Assembly (NCBI GenBank): GCA_965368405.1
Contig: CBDUMS010000002.1
Coordinates: 1-64,000 of the forward strand
Length of the DNA: 64,000 nucleotides
Origin: S012-113 sp965368405
GTDB lineage: Bacteria; Bacteroidota; Bacteroidia; Cytophagales; Cyclobacteriaceae
Direction: 5' to 3'
The notes under the pieces were generated by a model, which saw only the letters and a list, made by a program, of their open reading frames with translations, was not told where the DNA came from and did no database searches. Of this stretch, positions 24,695 through 32,792 are shown piece by piece. Position numbers and translations under genes: made by a program. Position 1 is the stretch's first letter. Every line of letters starts with the position of its first letter.

Positions 24695-26749
24695 ATGCGA
24701 AGTTTACTGGAATTTGAATTTTCGGCATGGCTTATAGTGCCTTGTATCGCTCTAGGCGTGTTATATGCCTATCTACAATATACGAAGGACGTCCCATGGT
24801 CTAAACGGACCAATCAATGGCTTGCGGTTGTAAGAGCTACCCTTGTTGTCTTTATCGCTGCGCTCATTCTGGGTCCTTTAATTCGGGCCATCCAAAACTA
24901 CAAGGAAGACCCGATCATGGTGGTTGCGATAGACAACTCTGAGTCTATTTTTTATGGGGCAGATTCACTTTTACTTCGCTCACAAATTAATGGACTGAAG
25001 GAGTTGGGTGCTGAACTTGGTGATCGAGGCTGGCGTGTACAGTATCGTGATCTTAATAATACTTTGGTAGACCTCGATACACTGTCGTTCGATCAAACGC
25101 GTACCAATTTAACCCAGATGATGCGGTCTATTCAGAATGAGTATGATGGCGCCAATCTTGGGAGTATGTTATTGGTGTCGGATGGTATCTTTAATACGGG
25201 CTTTTCTCCAGACCTTATTTCATCTTACACTCCCATTTATACTGTTGGTCTTGGCGATACTATTCCCAAGGCAGACCTGAGCATTATCGATTTGCGCTAT
25301 AGCAAAACGGTCTATCAGGAAAACAAGTTTCCGATCCGGTTAAAAATAAAAAATGAAAGCATGGGCTCTGTAAATACCACCTTAAGGTTATATCGTGGTT
25401 CAAGACAGATTGAGGTCAAAGACATTTCTTTTTCGGACGACCTCTCCCTAATTGAGGAGGAGTTTATTTTGGAAGCCGATGAACCAGGCAAGCAACGTTA
25501 TTCAATTCAACTCGACCCGGTGGCTGGTGAAACCAATCAGATAAATAATAGGGCGGCGGCCTATATCGATGTTATTGATGGTAAGCAGAAGGTTTTAATT
25601 GTCGCTGAGACTCCCAATCCTGATATTAGAGCACTGCGCCTGGCTATCGCTGATAACGAACAGTTTTTGGTCGAAGTGGTAGTAAATGAGACAGTTCCGA
25701 AGGATAAGTATGATTTAGTAATTTATGCACATGCACCGAGGGCAGGTGGCAAACGTTTAGATCCAGCATCAATTAGCGCTGATACACCATCTTTATTCAT
25801 TGTTGGAAGCACAAGTGACAAATCGTATTTGGCTACAAACAATATTCTAAATTTCGCATCAAGAAGCGGTCAGTACGATCAGGTCACTGCCAATCTTAAT
25901 GAGGATTTCAGTGCGTTTAATGTGCTTGGTGATATGAAGGCTTGGCTTAATAAGGTGCCGCCCATGACCGTTCCATTTGGTAATATTTTGTTGCCTCCAA
26001 ATGCGCAGGTATTGCTTTACCAAAAAGTTGGTAGCGTTGAAACGAGCAGGCCTTTGATATTCGTAAATGAGGGAGAATCGAAATCGGGTGTAATTTTAGG
26101 TGATGGATTCTGGAAATGGCGTCTCGATGAATATCGAAAGTTTGGTGAAACCAGTCGGTTCGATGAATTGGTAACAAAACTGACTAAATATTTGGCCTCT
26201 AAGCCGGACAACCGCCAGTTTAAGTTATACCCGGTTAAGGATGGTTTTGAAGAAGGAGAGGCAATCGTGTTTAAATCAGAAACTTATAATGAGATATTCG
26301 AACCGCTTTATGGAGAGATTATAAATCTAAAGGTTACTGGAAGCGATCAGACTTTTAACTACGATTTCACACCTATAGAAGGGAATACTCAAATAGAAAT
26401 TGACAACTTACCCGAAGGTTTGTATGGTTATGCTGCCAGCACTTTTTTAAATGGTAAACGACTAAATGTAAGTGGGCAATTTTCTGTTGCTAAACCAGAT
26501 TTAGAGGCTGCAGACCTAACTGCAGATCATCGAGTGTTGAAAAGAATAGCTACAGATTCGGGTGGTGATTTTTACTCTATTAATGAAATCAATGCGTTAA
26601 AAAATGATTTGGCACGGCTGGAAGCCCCTGCGATCCTCCATACACAGGATAAGGAATTATTACTCCTTAACCTGCCATGGATTTTAATGTTGATACTAGG
26701 GTTGGCTACTGCTGAATGGCTTACACGAAAAATGATGGGTAGTTATTAA
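24695..26749 (+). CDS. VWA-domain membrane protein
   Basis: This 684-residue protein has two N-terminal membrane helices (about 8-28 and 41-62), then a von Willebrand factor A domain with a complete metal site: Asp80-Ser82-Ser84 (AIDNSES), the later RTNLT threonine, and LVSDGIF. Beta-rich domains follow and a C-terminal helix (LNLPWILMLILGLATAEWL) ends near the last residues. The bulk should lie in the periplasm. This layout resembles large, uncharacterised VWA membrane proteins of Bacteroidota that are related to the BatA/BatB family and to N-terminal-helix aerotolerance proteins. No MoxR ATPase or other Bat gene is in the window, so it stands alone. It ends tail-to-tail with osmC and the two stop codons share TTAA. 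A scaffold or metal-dependent adhesion role is a guess. Confidence 0.8.
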   Translation: MRSLLEFEFSAWLIVPCIALGVLYAYLQYTKDVPWSKRTNQWLAVVRATLVVFIAALILGPLIRAIQNYKEDPIMVVAIDNSESIFYGADSLLLRSQINGLKELGAELGDRGWRVQYRDLNNTLVDLDTLSFDQTRTNLTQMMRSIQNEYDGANLGSMLLVSDGIFNTGFSPDLISSYTPIYTVGLGDTIPKADLSIIDLRYSKTVYQENKFPIRLKIKNESMGSVNTTLRLYRGSRQIEVKDISFSDDLSLIEEEFILEADEPGKQRYSIQLDPVAGETNQINNRAAAYIDVIDGKQKVLIVAETPNPDIRALRLAIADNEQFLVEVVVNETVPKDKYDLVIYAHAPRAGGKRLDPASISADTPSLFIVGSTSDKSYLATNNILNFASRSGQYDQVTANLNEDFSAFNVLGDMKAWLNKVPPMTVPFGNILLPPNAQVLLYQKVGSVETSRPLIFVNEGESKSGVILGDGFWKWRLDEYRKFGETSRFDELVTKLTKYLASKPDNRQFKLYPVKDGFEEGEAIVFKSETYNEIFEPLYGEIINLKVTGSDQTFNYDFTPIEGNTQIEIDNLPEGLYGYAASTFLNGKRLNVSGQFSVAKPDLEAADLTADHRVLKRIATDSGGDFYSINEINALKNDLARLEAPAILHTQDKELLLLNLPWILMLILGLATAEWLTRKMMGSY

Positions 26750-27165
26750 CTACCTACCTCTTCTGGTTTAAGCACAACGCAACTCACCTCAATCTTTGCC
26801 TTAACCGAATCGGCAGCCGAACAATACTTATCAGTAGCCATAATGGCAACTTTTTCGAAGGTTTCTAAAGACGTATCTGGTGAAACCAACGTATATTTCG
26901 AATGTATTTGTGTAAGACTTCTGGGGTGATCTTCGCGTCGTTCACCAGTTGTTTCTACAATAAGATCAACAAATGTTTTTCGTTTTTTCTTTATCATGGA
27001 AACAATGTCTACGGCAGCACATCCACCAATCGCGGCTAACATCATTTCTACCGGACCAAGACTCTCCTTGACATCCAGATTACGCATATCAATATTGATC
27101 TTATTCCCATTGCTATTTTCGGCAATGAATAGCTCGTCTTCTTTATAGCGGGTTGTTATTTTCAT
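26746..27165 (-). CDS. OsmC-family peroxiredoxin-like protein
   Basis: This 139-residue protein fits the OsmC/Ohr fold. It has the SLGPVEMMLAAIGGCAAVD helix with the first reactive Cys (about 53) and DKYCSAADSVK with the second (about 117), the two-Cys pair used to reduce organic hydroperoxides. The ATG directly abuts the stop of tpx with no gap, so the two are translated from one message. Together they would give peroxide defence in the cytosol. The family includes members of other or unknown function, so peroxidase activity is inferred from the Cys pair and the neighbour. It overlaps the converging VWA gene by four bases. Confidence 0.9.
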   Translation of the reverse strand: MKITTRYKEDELFIAENSNGNKINIDMRNLDVKESLGPVEMMLAAIGGCAAVDIVSMIKKKRKTFVDLIVETTGERREDHPRSLTQIHSKYTLVSPDTSLETFEKVAIMATDKYCSAADSVKAKIEVSCVVLKPEEVGS

Positions 27166-27666
27166 TTATTTAAGGGCATTAAGAACTTCATCGTAATTAG
27201 GTTCTTGGGTAATTTCAGGTACCTGCTGTGTATAGATTACGTTACCTTCTTCGTTCACTACCACAATCGCGCGCGAATGTAATCCTGCCATCGGACCATC
27301 CGCAATTAGCGATCCGTAAGCTTCTCCAAAATTGGAATCTCTAAAGTCTGATGCTGGAATTACATTCTCAAGTCCTTCAGCTTCACAGAATCTTTTTTGG
27401 GCAAATGGAAGGTCCTTAGATACCAAGAGTACGGTTGCACCAAGTCCTTCGCTGGCTGCCTGGTTAAAATAGCGGGCAGAGGCGGCACACACCCCGGTGT
27501 CTAACGACGGAATTATATTAAGCACTACTTTTTTGCCTTTAAAACTAGAGGCATGTATTGGTGCTAAATCACTGCCTATCAAAGTAAATAGGGGTGCATC
27601 CGATCCAACTTGAGGTAAATCACCGTTGGTATGTATCTCGTTCCCTTTTAATGCAATTGTTGCCAT
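27166..27666 (-). CDS. tpx: Thiol peroxidase (atypical 2-Cys peroxiredoxin)
   Basis: This 166-residue protein has Tpx signatures: the N-terminal GNEIHTNGDLPQVG, peroxidatic Cys60 in PSLDTGVCA, and resolving Cys94 in KRFCEAEGL, which correspond to Cys61 and Cys95 of E. coli Tpx. It reduces hydrogen and alkyl peroxides using thioredoxin. Length is normal. It is the first gene of a two-gene unit with osmC. A -7-like element lies 43 bases upstream (27709-27716). Confidence 0.96.
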   Translation of the reverse strand: MATIALKGNEIHTNGDLPQVGSDAPLFTLIGSDLAPIHASSFKGKKVVLNIIPSLDTGVCAASARYFNQAASEGLGATVLLVSKDLPFAQKRFCEAEGLENVIPASDFRDSNFGEAYGSLIADGPMAGLHSRAIVVVNEEGNVIYTQQVPEITQEPNYDEVLNALK

Positions 27667-27708
27667 AATGGTATATTTAAATTGTTAAAAATCTCTTTAT
27701 TCGGACTA

Positions 27709-27716
27709 CAAAAATA
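27709..27716 (-). promoter_or_regulatory. Candidate -7 promoter element for tpx-osmC
   Basis: CAAAAATA reads TATTTTTG on the minus strand, a full TAnnTTTG match 43 bases before the tpx ATG. The same octamer precedes icmF and moaC. There is no clear -33. Confidence 0.35.
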
Positions 27717-27837
27717 GGAGATAAGCAATGAAAATGGGCGGCTATATTAAGAAATAACCATGAGGCAAAACGCAAGGGTTCAACATGTTCTTTAGCAACC
27801 TAAAAGATCCTAGTTCTGCCTCGAGAATTAGTGTTAC

Positions 27838-30800
27838 CTACATATTTCTACGATATTGCCCTCCAACTTCAAAAAGCGCCGTAGTAATTTGTCCCAAGGA
27901 GCAGACCTTTGTCGCTTCCATTATTTCATCGAAGATATTCTTGTTCTCTAAGGCTGTCTTTTTAATGTTTTCGAGCGCTTTTGGCACTTCCTCTTTGTAA
28001 TGGTCGTTCAGATTATTAAGTGTGGTGAGTTGGTGCTCTTTTTCTTTTTCTGTTGCTCGAATTACTTCTTGGGGTAATATTGTAGGCGAGCCTTTACTAC
28101 TGAGGAAAGTATTAACACCGACAATCGGGTATTCTCCAGAATGTTTAAGGGTTTCGTAGTGTAAGCTTTCTTCTTGGATTTTGCTACGCTGATACATTGT
28201 TTCCATCGCCCCTAAGGTGCCACCACGTTCCGTAATCCTATCGAACTCAACAAGAACAGCTTCTTCCACCAAATCAGTTAACTCTTCGATAATAAAGGAA
28301 CCCTGTAAAGGGTTTTCATTTTTGGCGAGCCCGAGTTCCTTATTGATAATAAGCTGAATGGCTACTGCTCTGCGGACACTCTCTTCCGTAGGTGTAGTTA
28401 TCGCTTCGTCGTAAGCATTGGTGTGTAGCGAATTACAGTTATCATAAATCGCATATAGAGCCTGCAGCGTCGTGCGAATATCATTAAAATCGATTTCCTG
28501 AGCGTGCAAGGATCTACCCGATGTTTGAATATGATACTTGAGCATTTGGGCTCTAGGGTCAGCGCCATATTTAAGTTTCATGGCCTTCGACCAAATTCTT
28601 CGTGCAACGCGCCCAATTACTGCATATTCAGGATCAATTCCATTCGAGAAAAAGAAGGATAGGTTAGGACCAAATTCATTGATATCCATTCCTCTGCTAA
28701 TGTAATACTCAACATAGGTGAATCCATTTGCGAGTGTAAACGCCAGTTGACTAATAGGGTTAGCACCAGCTTCTGCAATATGATAACCGCTAATGGAGAC
28801 AGAGTAGAAATTTCGAATGGAATGATTAATAAAATATTCCTGAACATCACCCATCAATTTTAAGGCAAACTCAGTGGAGAAGATACAGGTATTTTGCGCT
28901 TGATCTTCCTTAAGGATATCCGCTTGAACTGTTCCTCGCACTGCGGCAAGAGTAGCCGCTTTAATCTTAGCATAGACATCGCTAGGCAATACCATATCGC
29001 CAGTAACACCGAGAAGCAGTAGACCCAGGCCATCATTTCCGGCGGGTAGTTCACCATTATATTGGGGTCTTTTCTTTTCTTTGCCTTTGTATAATGCTTT
29101 GATTTTGCCTTCGATCTCTTTCTCAAGACCGTTTTCTTTTATATAGATTTCACATTGCTGGTCGATGGCGGCATTCATAAAAAATCCCAGAAGCATAGGG
29201 GCAGGACCATTAATCGTCATGCTTACCGATGTTTTTGGATCAGCGAGGTTAAATCCCGAATACAGCTTCTTTGCATCATCGAGACAGCAGATCGAAACAC
29301 CGGCATTACCAATTTTACCATAGATATCGGGGCGCTTGTCGGGATCGCTACCGTATAATGTCACGGAATCGAATGCGGTAGATAGACGCTTGGCGGGCAT
29401 GCCTTCACTAACATAATGAAAACGCCGGTTGGTCCTTTCCGGCCCCCCTTCACCAGCAAACATTCGGGTAGGATCTTCACCTTCGCGCTTAAAAGGATAT
29501 ATTCCAGCAGTATACGGGAATTCACCAGGTAAATTCTCTTTAAGCATCCATTTGAGTAAATCACCCCAGGCTTCGTATTTAGGAACCGCTATTTTAGGGA
29601 TCTGCTGATGTGAAAGCGATTCGGTTTTCGTTTTAATGGCGATTTCCTTACCGCGTACTGAGAATTTATAAAGGTCTGCACTATATCGCTCAGCCGTCGA
29701 GGGCCATTCTTCAACCTGCTTTAAATTTTTAGGATCTAGTTCAAGTTTAAGATCTTCATATTCTTTTTGCAAAGCAGCTAAAACAGCCGCTTCACCATCT
29801 TTTTTAGTGATGATTTCTATAGCATTATGAAGGCTGTAAAGCTTCTGAGCAATACTTGCCTGATCATCACTCCATTTATCGTAACTACGATTGTTCTCCG
29901 CAATTTCTGATAAATACCGCGTTCTATTTGGAGGAATAACAAATATTTTTTCTGAATGAGCACCGCCCATTGATGATGTCGTAATGAAGTTAGCCGCTAG
30001 TTTATCATTCAGCTGATGAATAATACTAGCATAGAGATTGTTCATGCCACTATCGTTAAACTGACTGGCAATGGTACCGTATACCGGAAGCTCATCATCC
30101 GGAGTTTCAAACAATGTATGATTCCGTTTGTACTGCTTCTTTACATCACGAAGTGCATCAAGAGAACCGCGCTTATCGAATTTATTAATGGCAATAATAT
30201 CAGCAAAGTCGAGCATATCAATCTTCTCTAATTGCGTAGCGGCACCATATTCTGGTGTCATTACGTACAAGCTTAGATCGGAATGTTCAATTATTTCGGT
30301 ATCAGACTGGCCAATCCCGGAGGTTTCTAGAATAATAAGATCATATCCGGCGGCCTTAAGTACCGTAACGGCTTCCTGTACATGCGCCGAGAGTGCAAGG
30401 TTCGATTGGCGTGTAGCCAATGATCGCATATAAACACGAGAGTTATTTATCGCATTCATTCGGATTCTGTCACCAAGTAATGCTCCGCCAGTTTTGCGCT
30501 TCGATGGGTCGACAGAAACAATAGCAATAGTCTTATCTTCAAAATCGCTTAGAAAACGACGTACGAGCTCATCAACTAAAGATGATTTTCCAGCACCTCC
30601 GGTACCCGTAATGCCAAGAACAGGTGTTTTTACTTTGCTCGCCGTTTGGTGTACTTTGGCTAATATGTCTTTAGCCTCAGTCGGATAATTCTCAGCAGCC
30701 GATATAACTTGAGCTATGGCTTTATGATCACCTTTGTTCAACTGAGTGTATTCCCCATTAAGATCTTTCCCTGTGGGGAAATCGCATGACGCGATCATAT

Positions 30801-31218
30801 CGTTAATCATCCCCTGAAGGCCCATCTTACGGCCATCATCTGGGGAATAAATTCGCGTTATTCCGTAGTTATGTAGTTCTTCAATTTCCTTGGGTAGAAT
30901 TACCCCGCCACCACCGCCAAATATCTTAATTTGTCCTGAGCCTTTTTCTTGCAAAAGATCATGCATGTATTTAAAATACTCGTTATGACCACCCTGGTAG
31001 GAGGTAAGGGCGATGGCATTCGCATCTTCCTGAATCGCACAATTCACGACTTCTTCAACACTTCTATCATGCCCAAGATGAATTACCTCTACACCAGTGG
31101 CTTGAATAATTCGGCGCATGATATTAATTGCTGCATCATGACCATCGAACAGGCTTGCAGCCGTAACTATTCTTACTTTGTTTTTCGGCTTGTAGGGCTT
31201 AACAGTTTCTGGACTCAT
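27838..31218 (-). CDS. icmF: Fused isobutyryl-CoA mutase (B12 domain, G-protein chaperone and mutase in one chain)
   Basis: This 1126-residue fusion has a cobalamin-binding domain at the N-terminus (DGHDAAINIMRR, 25-36), a MeaB-like G3E GTPase in the middle (P-loop GTGGAGKSS 205-213; INKFDKRG near 344) and a methylmalonyl-CoA-mutase-type barrel from about 545. The order and length are those of IcmF. PFKREGEDPTRMFAGEGG (575-592) and Gln775 in EDQAQNT, where methylmalonyl-CoA mutase has an Arg that holds the carboxylate, point to isobutyryl-CoA/n-butyryl-CoA interconversion rather than methylmalonyl-CoA. Adenosylcobalamin is required, and the GTPase domain guards cofactor loading. It may serve valine or branched fatty acid metabolism. 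It diverges from the tyrosine phenol-lyase gene. Residue equivalences are from memory of the families. Confidence 0.93.
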   Translation of the reverse strand: MSPETVKPYKPKNKVRIVTAASLFDGHDAAINIMRRIIQATGVEVIHLGHDRSVEEVVNCAIQEDANAIALTSYQGGHNEYFKYMHDLLQEKGSGQIKIFGGGGGVILPKEIEELHNYGITRIYSPDDGRKMGLQGMINDMIASCDFPTGKDLNGEYTQLNKGDHKAIAQVISAAENYPTEAKDILAKVHQTASKVKTPVLGITGTGGAGKSSLVDELVRRFLSDFEDKTIAIVSVDPSKRKTGGALLGDRIRMNAINNSRVYMRSLATRQSNLALSAHVQEAVTVLKAAGYDLIILETSGIGQSDTEIIEHSDLSLYVMTPEYGAATQLEKIDMLDFADIIAINKFDKRGSLDALRDVKKQYKRNHTLFETPDDELPVYGTIASQFNDSGMNNLYASIIHQLNDKLAANFITTSSMGGAHSEKIFVIPPNRTRYLSEIAENNRSYDKWSDDQASIAQKLYSLHNAIEIITKKDGEAAVLAALQKEYEDLKLELDPKNLKQVEEWPSTAERYSADLYKFSVRGKEIAIKTKTESLSHQQIPKIAVPKYEAWGDLLKWMLKENLPGEFPYTAGIYPFKREGEDPTRMFAGEGGPERTNRRFHYVSEGMPAKRLSTAFDSVTLYGSDPDKRPDIYGKIGNAGVSICCLDDAKKLYSGFNLADPKTSVSMTINGPAPMLLGFFMNAAIDQQCEIYIKENGLEKEIEGKIKALYKGKEKKRPQYNGELPAGNDGLGLLLLGVTGDMVLPSDVYAKIKAATLAAVRGTVQADILKEDQAQNTCIFSTEFALKLMGDVQEYFINHSIRNFYSVSISGYHIAEAGANPISQLAFTLANGFTYVEYYISRGMDINEFGPNLSFFFSNGIDPEYAVIGRVARRIWSKAMKLKYGADPRAQMLKYHIQTSGRSLHAQEIDFNDIRTTLQALYAIYDNCNSLHTNAYDEAITTPTEESVRRAVAIQLIINKELGLAKNENPLQGSFIIEELTDLVEEAVLVEFDRITERGGTLGAMETMYQRSKIQEESLHYETLKHSGEYPIVGVNTFLSSKGSPTILPQEVIRATEKEKEHQLTTLNNLNDHYKEEVPKALENIKKTALENKNIFDEIMEATKVCSLGQITTALFEVGGQYRRNM

Positions 31219-31238
31219 TATTTTTCTTGGCTATCGCA

Positions 31239-31246
31239 CAAAAATA
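31239..31246 (-). promoter_or_regulatory. Candidate -7 promoter element for icmF
   Basis: CAAAAATA reads TATTTTTG on the minus strand, 20 bases before the icmF ATG. It directly abuts the inverted repeat at 31248-31273. No -33 is evident. Confidence 0.35.
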
Positions 31247-31247
31247 G

Positions 31248-31273
31248 CAAATTAGTAGTGTATAGCTAATTTG
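31248..31273. repeat. Inverted repeat in the icmF/tpl divergent region
   Basis: CAAATTAG, a ten-base spacer, then CTAATTTG. It sits where the -33 region of icmF would be, so it could bind a regulator of icmF. A weaker dyad CTATGA...TCATAG (31330-31347) lies nearer the lyase gene. Confidence 0.4.
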
Positions 31274-31399
31274 TATCCTAAAATCCCCGTAACAAAAACG
31301 AACCAGAAATAGTGCGATTGAGGGCTTAACTATGACCTGAATCATAGCAAAACTCAACAGACTTTACCAGTTTTGATCAACTAATTAAAGAGCCAAGTA

Positions 31400-32791
31400 A
31401 TGTCACATACTATTAAGCACTCATGGGCTGAGCCGTATAAAATTAAAATGGTAGAGCCCGTTTTTATGAATTCTAAAAAGCAGCGTATAAAATACCTTGA
31501 GGAAGCCGGTTATAATACCTTTCTCTTGCGCTCACGCGATATCTATATCGATTTGCTGACAGATTCTGGAACTTCGGCAATGAGCGACCGCCAATGGGCC
31601 GGTTTAATGATGGGAGACGAGGCATATGCAGGGAGTAGAAATTTCTATAACCTCGAAGAGACCGTTCGCAAATACTATGGATATAAATATCTGGTTCCAA
31701 CCCATCAGGGTAGAGGAGCAGAACACATAATATCCAAAGTGATGATAAAGGACGGGGATATTGTGCCTGGAAATATGTATTTCACCACCACAAAGCTCCA
31801 TCAGGAAATGGCAGGGGGTAAGTTTATAGATATAATAATTGAGGAGGCTCATGACCCTGATAGTCTTCATCCCTTTAAGGGCAATGTCGATTTGGACAAG
31901 CTACAGGCTGTAATTGATAAGTACGGCGCTAAGAGGATCCCATATGTATCCATTGCTACTACAGTAAATATGGCAGGGGGCCAGCCTATTTCGATGAAGA
32001 ACTTAAAAGAGGTACGATCACTTACCGAAAAACATGGTATTCGGATTATTCATGATATGACCAGAGTGGCTGAAAATGCGTTTATGATTCAGCAAAAAGA
32101 AGAGGGCTATAAAAAGAAATCCGTGGCAGAAATAACCCGTGAGATTTGTGATCTAACAGATGGTGCAACCATGAGCGCCAAGAAAGATGCTATGGTGAAC
32201 ATAGGAGGGTTTCTCGCCATAAATGACGAAGAAATATTTGATGAAGCCCGGAATATGGTAGTAATTTATGAAGGATTACATACGTATGGTGGAATGGCCG
32301 GCCGTGATATGGAGGCTATGGCAATCGGTATTGTGGAATCTGTTCAAGACGACCATATAAAGGCAAGAGTAGGACAGGTCCACTATCTCGGTAATCTATT
32401 ACTAGATTTCGGAGTACCTATTGTGAAGCCTGTAGGGACACATGGAATATTTCTTGATGCCAAAGCATTTTTGCCCCACGTAGAGCAGGATAAATTTCCA
32501 GCGCAGGCATTAGCCGCCGAACTCTATATCGATTCAGGTATTAGGGCGATGGAACGAGGTGTCGTATCTGCAGGAAGAAACGCAGAGACCGGGAAGCATA
32601 ATTACCCCAATCTAGAGCTGGTGAGACTTACCATTCCTAGGCGTGTATATACCCAAGCACATATGGATGTTGTTGCCGAATCTGTAGAAAGCGTCTTTCT
32701 AAATAAGAATAAAATTAAGGGCCTGGAAATGATCTATGAACCTAAATATCTCAGATTCTTTCAGGCTAGATTTAAGAAGCTTAAGGAATGA
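31400..32791 (+). CDS. tpl: Tyrosine phenol-lyase (PLP-dependent beta-tyrosinase)
   Basis: This 463-residue enzyme of the tryptophanase/tyrosine phenol-lyase family splits L-tyrosine to phenol, pyruvate and ammonia in the cytosol, reversibly. Against Citrobacter freundii enzyme numbering as I recall it, every key residue is present with a constant shift of +5: Tyr76 (71), Arg105 (100), Phe128/Thr129 (123/124), Asp219 (214), Arg222 (217), PLP Lys262 (257, in SAKKD), Met384 and Arg386 (379, 381, in AMERG) and Phe453 (448, in LRFFQARF). The Arg in MERG contacts the phenol OH and separates this enzyme from tryptophanase, which lacks it. The gene stands alone, with no tyrosine permease next to it, and it ends one base from the converging methyltransferase. 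Divergent icmF shares its upstream region. Confidence 0.93.
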   Translation: MSHTIKHSWAEPYKIKMVEPVFMNSKKQRIKYLEEAGYNTFLLRSRDIYIDLLTDSGTSAMSDRQWAGLMMGDEAYAGSRNFYNLEETVRKYYGYKYLVPTHQGRGAEHIISKVMIKDGDIVPGNMYFTTTKLHQEMAGGKFIDIIIEEAHDPDSLHPFKGNVDLDKLQAVIDKYGAKRIPYVSIATTVNMAGGQPISMKNLKEVRSLTEKHGIRIIHDMTRVAENAFMIQQKEEGYKKKSVAEITREICDLTDGATMSAKKDAMVNIGGFLAINDEEIFDEARNMVVIYEGLHTYGGMAGRDMEAMAIGIVESVQDDHIKARVGQVHYLGNLLLDFGVPIVKPVGTHGIFLDAKAFLPHVEQDKFPAQALAAELYIDSGIRAMERGVVSAGRNAETGKHNYPNLELVRLTIPRRVYTQAHMDVVAESVESVFLNKNKIKGLEMIYEPKYLRFFQARFKKLKE

Positions 32792-32792
32792 T

